Position numbers and translations under genes: made by a program
Shown here: in pieces, positions 8,318 to 17,789 of the stretch
Numbering within the stretch: the first letter of the stretch is position 1
Layout of the letters: each line of letters starts with the position of its first letter
NCBI GenBank assembly: GCA_030028905.1
Contig: JALDYZ010000015.1
Span: 1 to 64,000, forward strand
Direction of reading: 5' to 3'
Source: Ferirhizobium litorale
Lineage (GTDB): Bacteria; Pseudomonadota; Alphaproteobacteria; Rhizobiales; Rhizobiaceae
Length of the DNA stretch: 64,000 bases
The notes under the pieces: model-generated
Databases searched by the model: none
Told to the model about the DNA's origin: nothing
What the model saw: the letters and a program-made list of their open reading frames with translations, nothing else

Positions 8318-9466
8318 CTATAGCCAGAAGAAGAGCAGTTCCTGCAAAGCGTCAAGCGCCCGGCTGGACAGGCCGCCGACCGCAATCGCCGAAGCCGTGT
8401 AGAGCGGCACCTCGCGTAGCAACCTGTTTCCCGACAACACACGCAATGTCCCCACCTGCCGGTCCGCCTCGACGGGTGCGTTCAACGGCCAGCTATAGAT
8501 GATGCGTGCGGAAATCCGTTCAGGATTGTCGACTGCGACAAAAATGTCGACCGGCTCCTTGGCAATAAGGTCAACCGACCGCACCTCGCCGCCATAGACG
8601 CTGGCCTGGCCGATAACCTCCCCGGCCGCGAAAATCCTTCGGCTGGAAAAGTTGGCTATTCCCCATTCCAGGACCCGCTTGGCCTCTTCCGTCCTTTCCT
8701 TGTCGGATGCGAGTCCGCCAAGCGCTAGGATGAGGCGCTTGCCGTCGCGATCGATGGAACTGACGATCGAGTATCCGCTCCCCTCGGCAAAACCGGTGCC
8801 AACGCCGTCGACGCCTATGTCAAAGGCAAGTAGCGGATTGCGGTTTCGCTGCAGGATCTTGTTCCATTCGAATTCCGGTTGCGCGTAGTAGGAATAGAAT
8901 TCCGGATAGGCCACCTGCAACTGTCTCGCCACCAAGGCGATCTCGCGCAACGTCATCAAGTTGCCCGGATCAGGCAGGCCCGTAGAGTTCGCGAAAGTGG
9001 ATTTCGGCAATCCGAGCTCGCGCGCACGACGCGTCATGCGCTCGGCGAACTCCCGTTCCAGCCCCGTCATTCCCTCGGCCAGGATGATGCAACCGTCGTT
9101 GGCATTCTGGACGACAACTCCCTGGATAAGGTCGCGGACGCTGACCTGCGATTTGAGGGCCGCAAACATCGTGGAAGTCCCGGAGGGAGCACCCCCGGTG
9201 CGCCAGGCGTGTTCGGATACCGAATAGAGGGTATCCATCGCTATTTCACCACGCTTCAGCGCGTCGAACACCACCTCCATCGTCATCAACTTTGCCAGGG
9301 ACGCCGGCGGCATGATTTCGTCGGCATTCTTCTCGAGAAGAACCGTGCCCGTCGTTGCTTCGATCATGAACGCCTGGCGGGCCTTCGTCTCGATATCGGC
9401 AGCATGAGAACTGGCCGATGCCAGCGCAGTGCCAATGGCAATCAGCAGAAGAAGCAGTCGATGCAT
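8318..9466 (-). CDS. D-alanyl-D-alanine carboxypeptidase family protein with altered active-site motifs (DacF-like)
   Basis: A periplasmic protein of 382 residues with a signal peptide (MHRLLLLLIAIG...SSHA, cleavage about residue 22). The penicillin-binding SxxK motif is intact (PPASLAK, 56-59). The second motif, normally SxN, reads N-A-N at 121-123 (codons AAT GCC AAC), and the third, normally KTG, reads G-T-G at 223-225 (codons GGC ACC GGT). Both are usually needed for carboxypeptidase activity. The PBP5-type C-terminal domain and a short hydrophobic tail ending LLFFWL are present. The ATG at 9466 is favoured because it opens a clean signal peptide. It sits between rlpA and tmk as in relatives. 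It may be weakly active or regulatory. Confidence 0.85.
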   Translation of the reverse strand: MHRLLLLLIAIGTALASASSHAADIETKARQAFMIEATTGTVLLEKNADEIMPPASLAKLMTMEVVFDALKRGEIAMDTLYSVSEHAWRTGGAPSGTSTMFAALKSQVSVRDLIQGVVVQNANDGCIILAEGMTGLEREFAERMTRRARELGLPKSTFANSTGLPDPGNLMTLREIALVARQLQVAYPEFYSYYAQPEFEWNKILQRNRNPLLAFDIGVDGVGTGFAEGSGYSIVSSIDRDGKRLILALGGLASDKERTEEAKRVLEWGIANFSSRRIFAAGEVIGQASVYGGEVRSVDLIAKEPVDIFVAVDNPERISARIIYSWPLNAPVEADRQVGTLRVLSGNRLLREVPLYTASAIAVGGLSSRALDALQELLFFWL

Positions 9467-9547
9467 CGCGAATCCCGTCCAGCCAGATGATACTGGTTTA
9501 AGACAAGCAAGCCTTTCAGCCAAGCGGCGATCGGTAGAGAGACGCTG

Positions 9548-10588
9548 TTAGCGGGTCGGATCGATTGCCGATGCCCCGCGGCGCTTTTGGGAGGCGAGAA
9601 TCGATGACTTGGTCAGGCCGTCATTGCGTTCCATCACGGCATCGAAGGCGATGTTGACGTTCACGACTGGAACATAGGCGGCGGCGAGACCTGGGCTGTA
9701 GGGTACCGGAACATAGTCCGACGGCCGATCGAAAGGAATTGGGCCGCTCTCGGGAAGCGTCGCGAACTGCACGAGGCTCTGGAAGGCAGCACTGCTTCCG
9801 GCGGCGCTCGCCCCTGCCCCATAAGGTGCGCTGGGGGTATCGCCGGCAAGGCTCGTCTGCGTCGAACCTACCGCCTCGCCATAGCTCTGCAACTGGTCGC
9901 CCATCGACTGGTTCGAGGCGACCATCACGCCCGAAGCGATCTGACCTTCCGGATTGACGGCCGGGAAGCGGTCGCCCTTCTTGATGTAGGACGCCATGAG
10001 ATAGGGCATGTCGTGCTCGTCCATCCGTGCCCGTCCGACATACTGCACCCTCACTGAACCGGTGCCGCTGTGCTTCAGGTCGAGCAGGTCGGCGGTCTTG
10101 CTGGAGACGTCGATGATTCGGCCGGGATGGTAGGGGCCGCGATCGTTCACCCGCACGATAACCGACGAGCCGTTCTCCACGTTCGTCACGCGCGCATAGC
10201 TCGGCAGCGGGAACGTCGGATGCGCGGCGGAAAGGTGGTCGAGATCATAGACCTCGCCATTGGCCGTCAGACGTCCATGAAATGCGGAACCATACCAGGA
10301 TGCGATCCCCGTCCGGTCATAGCTCGGATCTTCCTTGGGATAGTAGCGCTTGCCTTTGACCACATACGACTTGCCGACGATATAGCGGCCACCGCCCTTT
10401 GGTATATTGGAGCCCTGGGCAACCTTCGGGCTCGCTTTCACGCCGTATTCCTTCTCGGAGAAATACTCCTTGCTGCGCGCTTGCTTTTCCGGCTCATTCG
10501 TCGTGGCGCAGGATGCAACACCGGTGCAAAGCATTGCCATCGCAAGCCATCGCATGCCTTTGCCGGCTGTATTTACGTCAATCGCCAT
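9548..10588 (-). CDS. rlpA: RlpA family septal ring lytic transglycosylase, lipoprotein
   Basis: A lipoprotein of 346 residues. The signal peptide ends in the lipobox VASC with Cys27. The double-psi beta-barrel is visible from GIASWYGSAFHGRLTANGEVYD to ARVTNVENGSSVIVRVNDRGPY and GRIIDVSSKTADLL. The catalytic-type aspartate of NDRGPY is present. RlpA proteins cleave peptide-stripped glycan at the septum in Pseudomonas. No C-terminal SPOR domain is seen; the tail is low-complexity Ala/Ser/Pro. The start at 10588 is preferred over an upstream in-frame codon at 10669 because it gives the lipoprotein signal. It heads the leftward rlpA-dac-tmk-holB group. Confidence 0.88.
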   Translation of the reverse strand: MAIDVNTAGKGMRWLAMAMLCTGVASCATTNEPEKQARSKEYFSEKEYGVKASPKVAQGSNIPKGGGRYIVGKSYVVKGKRYYPKEDPSYDRTGIASWYGSAFHGRLTANGEVYDLDHLSAAHPTFPLPSYARVTNVENGSSVIVRVNDRGPYHPGRIIDVSSKTADLLDLKHSGTGSVRVQYVGRARMDEHDMPYLMASYIKKGDRFPAVNPEGQIASGVMVASNQSMGDQLQSYGEAVGSTQTSLAGDTPSAPYGAGASAAGSSAAFQSLVQFATLPESGPIPFDRPSDYVPVPYSPGLAAAYVPVVNVNIAFDAVMERNDGLTKSSILASQKRRGASAIDPTR

Positions 10589-10988
10589 CTGTCCCACGCC
10601 GCTACAACTTTTAGAAAACTTCGCCAGCGACCGCCCGTTTTCCCTCTCGACAGCCGCTAACTTCAGCAAATGAAGTCCGAGAAAAATGATGGCAACATGG
10701 CGAAAATGCGAACTGAATTGTGTGGATAGCCATATTTTCGAATTTTATGGTTAATGCGTGGCAAATTTGTCACTGTGTTGAATTGGTCCATTTCACGGAT
10801 GTCGAACACGGATTTTCGCCGCCCAGGAAGCCTCAAACGGGATCTATAAGTGGCTTGAAGCGACGCGACTCAGCAGTCAGCGAACAAAGCCCGAAGATGT
10901 ATCGTTGACGATATGACGCGAATGATTATAAAGCCTTCGTCAGGTTGCAAGCGCCCGTGAGTGCGAACCGACAATGCGACCCTCATGC
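10589..10988. other. Intergenic region, rlpA promoter side, with a CtrA-like half-site
   Basis: No gene is supported in these 400 bases. ATGGTTAA at 10747-10754 reads TTAACCAT on the rlpA strand, the half-site favoured by the alphaproteobacterial cell-cycle regulator CtrA, about 160 bases upstream of rlpA. A role in cell-cycle control of rlpA is inference. The rest shows no strong hairpin or repeat. Confidence 0.3.
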
Positions 10989-11078
10989 GGAAGAGTGTCC
11001 GAGTGGTTTAAGGAACCGGTCTTGAAAACCGGCGTGCGGGAAACCGTACCGTGGGTTCGAATCCCACCTCTTCCGCCA
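10989..11078 (+). tRNA. tRNA-Ser(TGA)
   Basis: A 90-base class II tRNA. The acceptor arm GGAAGAG pairs with CTCTTCC, followed by discriminator G and an encoded CCA. The anticodon stem ACCGG/CCGGC-side encloses loop CTTGAAA with anticodon TGA. A long variable arm (GTGCGGGAAACCGTAC) and the T-loop GGTTCGAATCC are present. It reads UCN serine codons. Confidence 0.97.
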
Positions 11079-11375
11079 TATTCTCCCCACCTTTGCCAAC
11101 GCGCAGATGTGCCGTGTTCAACACCGCCATTGCGGGGTTGAACTAGGGTCAAATTCGCGCAACCGCCGACTTTAACATGGAAAACTTATCGCAACGCTGG
11201 CATAATTGATTGATCAAATCGACTTTTGGATGGCGGCGATTGATGAATTGCTGCAACACTGCCCAACTCGAGGACCGGATTCAGTTTATTCATTTGATCA
11301 AACCTCATTTGTCGTGCGAAGCGCATCCTTGAAAGTGTACCGGGCCCATCGGGAACGGTCTCGAGGGAGTTTGAC
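11079..11375. other. Intergenic region after tRNA-Ser
   Basis: 297 bases without a convincing gene. It contains two TTGATCAAA-type boxes (near 11212 and 11296). No clear terminator for the tRNA is seen. Confidence 0.3.
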
Positions 11376-11696
11376 GTGATCTTCAAGCCACATACCTCGT
11401 TCTCTGCAGAGGAGATCGAATCTTTCAGGCAGGAACGCATTGAAGCAATATGCCATGGCTACGACAGTACGCCGGAAGAGCTCATCCATAAATTCCAGCC
11501 GGGCACGCTCGGCTGTCACGAAGCGCTTCACGCCGCGTCGCTGTTGATGGACCTCATCGACAACCGCTTGACTGAGCATCCCGCCGTCGCATTGAACGCC
11601 GAATGGCATAAGCTTGCCATGGTCGCACAGGCTGCGGTTTGCGACCTTTATCGCGCCATCAATGAAGTCCATATGCCGCGTGATGGAGCCCCTTGA
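11376..11696 (+). CDS. Conserved hypothetical protein
   Basis: A 106-residue protein starting at GTG 11376, 8 bases after a strong GAGGGAG ribosome site. The sequence is mainly helical and soluble, with FSAEEIESFRQERIEAICH, then GTLGCHEALHAASLLMDLIDNRL. Similar short proteins are thought to exist across Rhizobiaceae, without assigned function. It stands alone between the tRNA-Ser gene and a convergent DUF883 gene. Confidence 0.7.
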   Translation: MIFKPHTSFSAEEIESFRQERIEAICHGYDSTPEELIHKFQPGTLGCHEALHAASLLMDLIDNRLTEHPAVALNAEWHKLAMVAQAAVCDLYRAINEVHMPRDGAP

Positions 11697-11754
11697 TCCG
11701 TCCCACGGTAACGCAAGCCGGCGAATTGCATCTGCGCCACGAGCGCCGCCGGCA

Positions 11755-12024
11755 CTATCGCCGGCTCATGAGCCCGATGAGATAGGCGACACCGGCAGTC
11801 ACCGCGAGCGCGAAAATCGGATCTTCGCGCACCTTGTCGCGCACCTTGTCGGTCGCGTGTGCTGCTTCGTCGGAAACGGCGACCTTTGCCTCCTGCGCAA
11901 CTGCCTTGACCGTCTCCGTCAATCTGGCCAGATCCTCGCGAAGCGTCGCGATCTGCGCGGCAAGGTCGTCAGTGGCCGCCTCGGCGCGCGCACTGGATGC
12001 GGAGGTCCTCGTATCTGCCATCAT
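11755..12024 (-). CDS. DUF883 family membrane-anchored protein (ElaB/YqjD-like)
   Basis: 89 residues: a polar, helical coiled-coil-like N-terminal part (LAAQIATLREDLARLTETVKAVAQEAK) and a C-terminal hydrophobic helix ending AVTAGVAYLIGLMSRR. This is the architecture of the ElaB/YqjD/DUF883 group, whose E. coli members bind inactive ribosomes at the inner membrane in stationary phase. It is transcribed convergently with the preceding small gene. M1 or M2 may be the start. Confidence 0.8.
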   Translation of the reverse strand: MMADTRTSASSARAEAATDDLAAQIATLREDLARLTETVKAVAQEAKVAVSDEAAHATDKVRDKVREDPIFALAVTAGVAYLIGLMSRR

Positions 12025-12261
12025 CTTCTCCCTCAGGATTGAAATCCAGTTTTAAACGTACGGGGCACCCAATGGTTCCGCACGACTTCCCGGAACACAC
12101 AATTCCTTGATCATTCTGACGCGCAAAGCCCACGATACATCACGATATCCTGATCGCCGCTTTTCGCTCGATTTGCCTTCAATTCCGTTGCGCTTTGTTC
12201 TAAGGAACATGACACAAATCGCTGGACAAGCGAAGAAAAGACAGACGAGGTTCCGGTTCCC

Positions 12262-14151
12262 ATGTTTGAAATACTGAGAAGAGCTGCCCACACCTGGATC
12301 GCCAAGGGGCTACTGCTCCTGCTGGTCGTGTCCTTCGGCATCTGGGGCGTTGCCCACTCCAACCTTGCGGGGACATCGGATACCGTCATCACGGTCGGCG
12401 ACCAGGCCGTGTCGACCAATGAGTTTCGCCTCGCCTATCAGAGGCAGGTCGCCGATCTCAGCAGGCAGTTCGGTACACAACTGACCAGCGAACAGGCGCG
12501 CGCCTTCGGCATCGACCAACAGGTCTTCGCCCAACTGGTGGCGGGCGCGGCACTGGACCAGCTTTCCACTGACATGAACCTCGGCCTTTCGGAGGACCGG
12601 TTGGCGACCCTAATTGCCGACGACCCGGCCTTCAAGGATGTCAGCGGTCAATTCGATCGCCAGTTGTTCGCCTCGCGCCTGCGCAATGCCGGCCTCAGGG
12701 AAGACGACTATATCCAGGAACGCAGCAAGGTTGCCGTCCGCAGCCAGATTGTAGATGCCGTATCCGATGGTTTCGCTCCGCCGGCAACGCTGCTCGCGGC
12801 GATGAAGCAATACCGTGATGAAAGCCGCAGCATCGACTACCTGCTGTTGAGCAACGCCAACATCGACCCGGTCAAAACACCGACCGATGACGTGCTCGCC
12901 AAGTGGTTTGACACGGTGAAGGCCCGCTACCGCGCACCCGAGTTCCTCAAGGTCGCCTATGTCAAGCTCCAGCCGGCCGATATCGCCGATGAGGCATCGG
13001 TTTCCGACGACGCCGTCGCCGCCGAGTTCGAAAAGCGCAGAGACAGCTTCCGCACGCCGGAGTCCCGCAGGATCGAGCAGCTTTCCTTCCCCGACAAGGA
13101 AATGGCCGATGCTGCCGTCGACCAGTTGGCCAGCGGCATCACCTTCGACCAGCTCGTCGCCGATCAGGGCAAGACCGCCGCCGACGTGCTGCTCGGTGAT
13201 TTCGCCAAGGACAAGGTTCCGGATGCGGCGATCGCCGAAGCCGCCTTCGCCATTGGCAAGGACGGCGGCACCTCGCCCGTGGTGCAGGGTTCGTTTGGTC
13301 CCGTCATCCTGCGCGTGACCAACATCAAGCCAGAAACGACGAAGGCGCTGGAAGACGTCAAGGCCGACCTGCGCAAGGAACTTGCCCTGGCCGCCGCGGC
13401 CGACGACATCTTGAACGTCCACGATCGCTTTGAAGATTTGCGCGCCTCCGGCGTTTCGCTCGAAGAGGCCGCCAAGGAGCTCAACCTGAAGCCGGTGGTG
13501 CTCGATGCGGTCGACGCGAGCGGCCTCGACAAGGCTGGCGAACAGGTCAAGGACCTTCCTGCTTCCGCGAACCTGCTTTCGGAGGCGTTCAAGGCCGAAA
13601 TCGGGGCGGAAACCCTGCCTCTCAACCTTGATGGCGATGGTTATGTCTGGTTCGAGGTGCAGGATATCGTGCCGGAGCGAGACCGCAGCCTCGAGGAAGT
13701 GCGCGAAAAGGCAACCGCGGATTGGACCACCGAGCAGCAGAAGGCCGCCCTCGCCGCCAAGGCGGAGGCGCTGAAGGGCGAACTTCAGAAGGGTGGAACG
13801 CTCGCTGATATCGCGGCGTCCATGGGAATTGCGGTGGAAACGAAATCGGGCCTGAAGCGCAATAGCGACGACCCGGTTCTCGGTCGAGCGGCGGTCGCGG
13901 CTGCATTTTCCGGCCCGGTCGGCGCCGTTGCCAGCGCCGCCACTGCCGAGGGCTCGGAGCAGGTCCTGCTCAAGGTCGCCGAGGTCAACGAACAGGCCAC
14001 AACCGACGTACTGGACAACCAGGAACAACAGCTCCAGGCGATCGCCAATGCCGCGGGCGACGACATCCTCGACCAGATGGTCAACCGCCTGCAGGGTGAC
14101 TATGGTGTGACGATCAACCGGACGCTCGCCGAACAGGCGATGGTACGCTGA
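12262..14151 (+). CDS. ppiD: Peptidyl-prolyl cis-trans isomerase / periplasmic folding factor PpiD (SurA_N domain)
   Basis: A 629-residue inner-membrane-anchored chaperone. A short cytoplasmic start is followed by one transmembrane helix (about 14-34), then a SurA-like N-terminal domain with ITVGDQAVSTNEFRLAYQRQV, a parvulin rotamase domain (about 230-355, SRRIEQLSFPDKEMADAAVDQLASG) and a long helical C-terminal domain. It assists folding of outer-membrane and secreted proteins near the SecYEG exit. It lies 26 bases upstream of trpD on the same strand, the usual arrangement in rhizobia. Confidence 0.9.
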   Translation: MFEILRRAAHTWIAKGLLLLLVVSFGIWGVAHSNLAGTSDTVITVGDQAVSTNEFRLAYQRQVADLSRQFGTQLTSEQARAFGIDQQVFAQLVAGAALDQLSTDMNLGLSEDRLATLIADDPAFKDVSGQFDRQLFASRLRNAGLREDDYIQERSKVAVRSQIVDAVSDGFAPPATLLAAMKQYRDESRSIDYLLLSNANIDPVKTPTDDVLAKWFDTVKARYRAPEFLKVAYVKLQPADIADEASVSDDAVAAEFEKRRDSFRTPESRRIEQLSFPDKEMADAAVDQLASGITFDQLVADQGKTAADVLLGDFAKDKVPDAAIAEAAFAIGKDGGTSPVVQGSFGPVILRVTNIKPETTKALEDVKADLRKELALAAAADDILNVHDRFEDLRASGVSLEEAAKELNLKPVVLDAVDASGLDKAGEQVKDLPASANLLSEAFKAEIGAETLPLNLDGDGYVWFEVQDIVPERDRSLEEVREKATADWTTEQQKAALAAKAEALKGELQKGGTLADIAASMGIAVETKSGLKRNSDDPVLGRAAVAAAFSGPVGAVASAATAEGSEQVLLKVAEVNEQATTDVLDNQEQQLQAIANAAGDDILDQMVNRLQGDYGVTINRTLAEQAMVR

Positions 14152-14177
14152 GCGAACGATAGCTGGGACGACAGAGC

Positions 14178-15194
14178 ATGGCTGAACTGAAACCGCTGAT
14201 TGCCAAGGTTGCCGGACGCGAGGCTTTGACGCGCGAAGAATCCCGCCAGGCCTTCGACATCATCATGTCGGGCGAAGCGACCCCCTCCCAGATCGGCGGA
14301 TTCCTGATGGCACTGAGGGTTCGCGGCGAAGTGGTCGACGAAATCGTCGGCGCCGTCGAAAGCATGCGGGCCAGAATGCTGCCTGTGGACGCCCCTGCCG
14401 AAGCCGTCGATATCGTGGGCACCGGCGGGGACGGCACCGGAACCTACAACATCTCCACGCTTGCCGCGCTCATCGTCGCCGGTACCGGTCTCCCGGTCGC
14501 AAAGCACGGCAACAGGGCGCTAAGTTCGAAATCCGGCACCGCAGACGCCCTCTCCGCGCTCGGGGTCAATCTCGAGATCGGGCCGGATGCAATTGCCCGC
14601 TGCATCCGCGAGGCAGGCATCGGCTTCATGTTTGCCCAGATGCATCATCCTGCCATGCGCCATGTCGGGCCGTCGCGGGTGGAACTCGGCACGCGCACGA
14701 TCTTCAACCTGCTCGGGCCGCTTGCCAATCCGGCCGGTGTGCGCCGGCAGTTGCTCGGTGTCTATGCGCCGCAATGGCTGGTGCCGCTCGCGGAAGTGCT
14801 TCGCGACCTCGGATCCGAGAGTCTGTGGGTTGTCCATGGTAACGGCCTCGACGAAATCACCACCACCGGCGTCACGCAGGTTGCAGCCTTGGAAGACGGC
14901 AAGATCCGGACCTTCGAGCTGTCGCCGGGCGACTTCGGCGTCGAGGTCGCGTCACTTGCCGATCTCAAGGGCGGCGATGGGGTAGCCAATGCGGCGGCGT
15001 TGAAGTCGGTCTTGGTCGGCCAGCGGAATGCCTACCGCGATATTTCGCTGGCGAACGCCGCGGCGGCGCTCGTCGTCGCCGGCAAGGCTGAAACGATCGC
15101 CGACGGCATGGCCACCGCGCGGCGATCGCTCGACGACGGTGCCGCGGATGCGGCCCTTCAGCGTCTTATTGCCGTTTCGAATGACGGCCTGTGA
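14178..15194 (+). CDS. trpD: Anthranilate phosphoribosyltransferase
   Basis: 338 residues; transfers phosphoribose from PRPP to anthranilate in tryptophan synthesis. The glycine-rich [14 protein letters not shown] loop (about residue 79) and [15 protein letters not shown] match the PRPP and anthranilate sites; [31 protein letters not shown] is the conserved central motif. It is followed 10 bases later by trpC. Confidence 0.97.
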   Translation: MAELKPLIAKVAGREALTREESRQAFDIIMSGEATPSQIGGFLMALRVRGEVVDEIVGAVESMRARMLPVDAPAEAVDIVGTGGDGTGTYNISTLAALIVAGTGLPVAKHGNRALSSKSGTADALSALGVNLEIGPDAIARCIREAGIGFMFAQMHHPAMRHVGPSRVELGTRTIFNLLGPLANPAGVRRQLLGVYAPQWLVPLAEVLRDLGSESLWVVHGNGLDEITTTGVTQVAALEDGKIRTFELSPGDFGVEVASLADLKGGDGVANAAALKSVLVGQRNAYRDISLANAAAALVVAGKAETIADGMATARRSLDDGAADAALQRLIAVSNDGL

Positions 15195-15204
15195 GGACCG
15201 CAAC

Positions 15205-16020
15205 ATGACCGATATCCTGAAAAAAATCGAAGTGTACAAGCGCGAGGAAATCGCCGCCGCCAAGGAGCGCGTATCGCTTGCCGATCTGAAGGCGATGGCA
15301 ACCGATCAGGAAAAGCCCCGTGGTTTTCATCGCGCCCTCAAGAATCGACAGGCCAGCGGCCGGTTCGGGCTGATTGCCGAGATCAAGAAGGCCAGCCCGT
15401 CCAAGGGATTGATCCGCCCGGATTTCGATCCACCGACGCTCGCCCGCGCCTATGAGGCAGGGGGGGCGACCTGCCTTTCGGTCCTGACGGATACGCCGAG
15501 CTTCCAGGGTGCCCCCGAATTCCTTACCGCCGCGCGAGACGCCTGCGGCCTGCCCGCCCTGCGCAAGGACTTCATGTACGACGTCTACCAGGTCCACGAA
15601 GCCCGTGCCTGGGGGGCGGATTGCATCCTTTTGATCATGGCCTCGCTGGGCGATGACGAGGCCGAGCGCCTGCAAGACGAAGCCTTCGGGCTTGGCATGG
15701 ACGTCCTCGTCGAAGTGCACGACGCTGCTGAAATGGAGCGGGCCTTGAAGCTGTCGTCGCCGCTGGTCGGGATCAACAATCGCAACCTGCGGACCTTCGA
15801 GGTATCCCTCACCGTTTCGGAAGAGCTGTCAGCCATGGTTCCGTCCGACCGACTGCTCGTCGGAGAAAGCGGGATCTTCACGCATGCCGACTGCCGCCGT
15901 CTCGAATCCTCCGGAATATCGACGTTCCTCGTTGGGGAGAGCCTGATGCGCAAGGACGATGTCGCCGCGGCAACCCGCGCGCTACTCACCGGCGATTCTG
16001 GCGTCCTGGCAGCCGAGTAA
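15205..16020 (+). CDS. trpC: Indole-3-glycerol phosphate synthase
   Basis: A 271-residue TIM-barrel enzyme that closes CdRP to indole-3-glycerol phosphate in tryptophan synthesis. [22 protein letters not shown], the [21 protein letters not shown] strand and [13 protein letters not shown] carry the known lysine, glutamate and asparagine catalytic residues. ATG 15205 follows GAGG and fits the family N-terminus. Its TAA shares bases with the moaC ATG, so the two are translationally coupled. Confidence 0.97.
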   Translation: MTDILKKIEVYKREEIAAAKERVSLADLKAMATDQEKPRGFHRALKNRQASGRFGLIAEIKKASPSKGLIRPDFDPPTLARAYEAGGATCLSVLTDTPSFQGAPEFLTAARDACGLPALRKDFMYDVYQVHEARAWGADCILLIMASLGDDEAERLQDEAFGLGMDVLVEVHDAAEMERALKLSSPLVGINNRNLRTFEVSLTVSEELSAMVPSDRLLVGESGIFTHADCRRLESSGISTFLVGESLMRKDDVAAATRALLTGDSGVLAAE

Positions 16021-16511
16021 TGGTCAACGAACCGAAGCTCACCCATATCGGTGTCTCCGGTGAGGCCCACATGGTCGACGTCGGTGACAAGGCGGAAACC
16101 CAGCGCGTCGCAATCGCGGAAGGCCATGTGCGCATGGCCGCCGAAACCTTGTCGTTGATCCGCGATGGCAATGCGAAGAAGGGCGACGTCATTGGCACGG
16201 CGCGGTTGGCCGGCATCATGGCAGCCAAGCAGACCGCCAATCTCATTCCGCTCTGCCATCCGCTGATGCTGACCAAGGTCAGCGTGGACATTACCGAAGA
16301 CGAAAGCCTGCCCGGTCTTCGAGTGGCCGCGACCGCCAAGCTCACCGGCAAGACCGGCGTCGAGATGGAAGCTCTGACCGCCGTCTCGATTGCCTGCCTG
16401 ACGATCTATGATATGGCAAAGGCCGCAGACAAGGGCATGGAAATCGGTGGCATCCGGCTGCTGCACAAGTCCGGAGGAAAGTCCGGCGAATATCACCATC
16501 CGGGGAATTGA
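16020..16511 (+). CDS. moaC: Cyclic pyranopterin monophosphate synthase
   Basis: 163 residues; converts the MoaA product to cPMP in molybdenum cofactor synthesis. [33 protein letters not shown] (catalytic-site histidine region) and [25 protein letters not shown] are diagnostic. The ATG overlaps the trpC stop (TAATG), and moeA follows 3 bases after its stop. Confidence 0.97.
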   Translation: MVNEPKLTHIGVSGEAHMVDVGDKAETQRVAIAEGHVRMAAETLSLIRDGNAKKGDVIGTARLAGIMAAKQTANLIPLCHPLMLTKVSVDITEDESLPGLRVAATAKLTGKTGVEMEALTAVSIACLTIYDMAKAADKGMEIGGIRLLHKSGGKSGEYHHPGN

Positions 16512-16514
16512 ACC

Positions 16515-17729
16515 ATGGCACTCCTCCCTGTCTCCGAAGCCCAGGACAAGCTGCTCGACAAGGCTTGTGCGGTCAACGAGATCGAGATGGTGGCGCTTCA
16601 CGAGGCCGATGGGCGAGTGCTGGCGGAGGATCTCGTCGCCCTCCTGACCCAGCCGCCTTTCGACGCATCCGCGATGGATGGCTATGCGCTGCGGGCGCAG
16701 GATGCCTCGCAGATCGGCGCAGTGCTGCCGGTCATTGGCACATCCGCGGCGGGCCGCGCATTCGAGGGTGCGGTTGGCCAAGGTCAAACAGTGCGGATCT
16801 TCACTGGGGCGCCAGTGCCCGAGGGGGCCGACACAGTTCTGATACAGGAGGATGCCGAAGTACTGGACGGCGGCAGGATCCGAACATCCTTCGTACCGAT
16901 CAAGGGACGTCATATTCGCCCGCGTGGCCAGGATTTCACCGAAGGGGAAGCGATCCTGGAGGCTGGAACGGTCCTCGACTATACCCGCCTGACCGTTGCC
17001 GCTGCTATGAACCACGCCACCGTGCCGGTGCTCCGCCGCCCGCGCGTGGCTGTACTTGCAACCGGTGATGAGCTGTTGCCCCCCGGCAGCGCACTCGGAC
17101 CTTCGCAAATCATCGCCTCAAATTCCTTCGGCATTGCCGCGCTTGCGCGCGTCTCGGGTGCGGAGGTCATCGATTTCGGTATCGTGCCTGACGACAGCGA
17201 CAAGATCGCCGCGGCGATCGATCAAGCGCGAGCGGCCAAACCGGACGTCATCGTGACGCTCGGCGGCGCATCCGTCGGCGATCTGGACCTGGTGCGCTCA
17301 ACCTTGCTCTCAAAGGGTATGGAGCTCGATTTCTGGAAGATCGCCATGCGCCCGGGAAAGCCTTTGATGGTCGGCAATCTTGGTGGCATCCATGTCCTTG
17401 GCCTGCCGGGAAATCCGGTATCGAGCCTCGTTTGCGCCCTCCTGTTTCTTGAACCGCTCATCTGCAAACTTGCCAACCGGCCGTTGCCGGCCCGATCGGC
17501 CATGGCATGCACGAGCACGGATCTGCCGGCCAACGACCAGCGCCAGGATTATTTGCGCGCCACGCTGGCCCGTAGAGCTGACGGGAACCTGGTTGCAACG
17601 AGCTACGGTAAGCAGGATTCGTCGATGATGAAGATCTTCGCGCGCTCCGATTGCCTGATCGTGCGGCCGCCCCAGGCACCCGCAATACCGGCGGGCGGCC
17701 CCTGCCCCGTTCTTCTCCTGCGTCCCTAG
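16515..17729 (+). CDS. moeA: Molybdopterin molybdenumtransferase
   Basis: 404 residues; inserts molybdate into adenylylated molybdopterin. MoeA domains are seen in order: PPFDASAMDGYALRA, the MPT-binding GDELLPPG and TLGGASVGDLDLVRS region, and GLPGNPVSSLVCALLFLEPLI near the end of the catalytic domain, then the C-terminal beta domain. In many rhizobia lexA follows moeA; here a PanE-like gene follows and lexA lies about 41 kb away. A GCGACGC/GCGTCGC hairpin without a T-run sits just after the stop (17731-17752). Confidence 0.96.
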   Translation: MALLPVSEAQDKLLDKACAVNEIEMVALHEADGRVLAEDLVALLTQPPFDASAMDGYALRAQDASQIGAVLPVIGTSAAGRAFEGAVGQGQTVRIFTGAPVPEGADTVLIQEDAEVLDGGRIRTSFVPIKGRHIRPRGQDFTEGEAILEAGTVLDYTRLTVAAAMNHATVPVLRRPRVAVLATGDELLPPGSALGPSQIIASNSFGIAALARVSGAEVIDFGIVPDDSDKIAAAIDQARAAKPDVIVTLGGASVGDLDLVRSTLLSKGMELDFWKIAMRPGKPLMVGNLGGIHVLGLPGNPVSSLVCALLFLEPLICKLANRPLPARSAMACTSTDLPANDQRQDYLRATLARRADGNLVATSYGKQDSSMMKIFARSDCLIVRPPQAPAIPAGGPCPVLLLRP

Positions 17730-17789
17730 GGCGACGCGCTTCCGGGCGTCGCTCGGAAGATCTTTGCTTGGTCCATTGGAGGCTTTGAC

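Noticed and set aside
12610..14028. Long antisense frame inside ppiD
   Set aside because: Shadow of the ppiD coding strand; Leu/Arg/Gly-rich with no domain.
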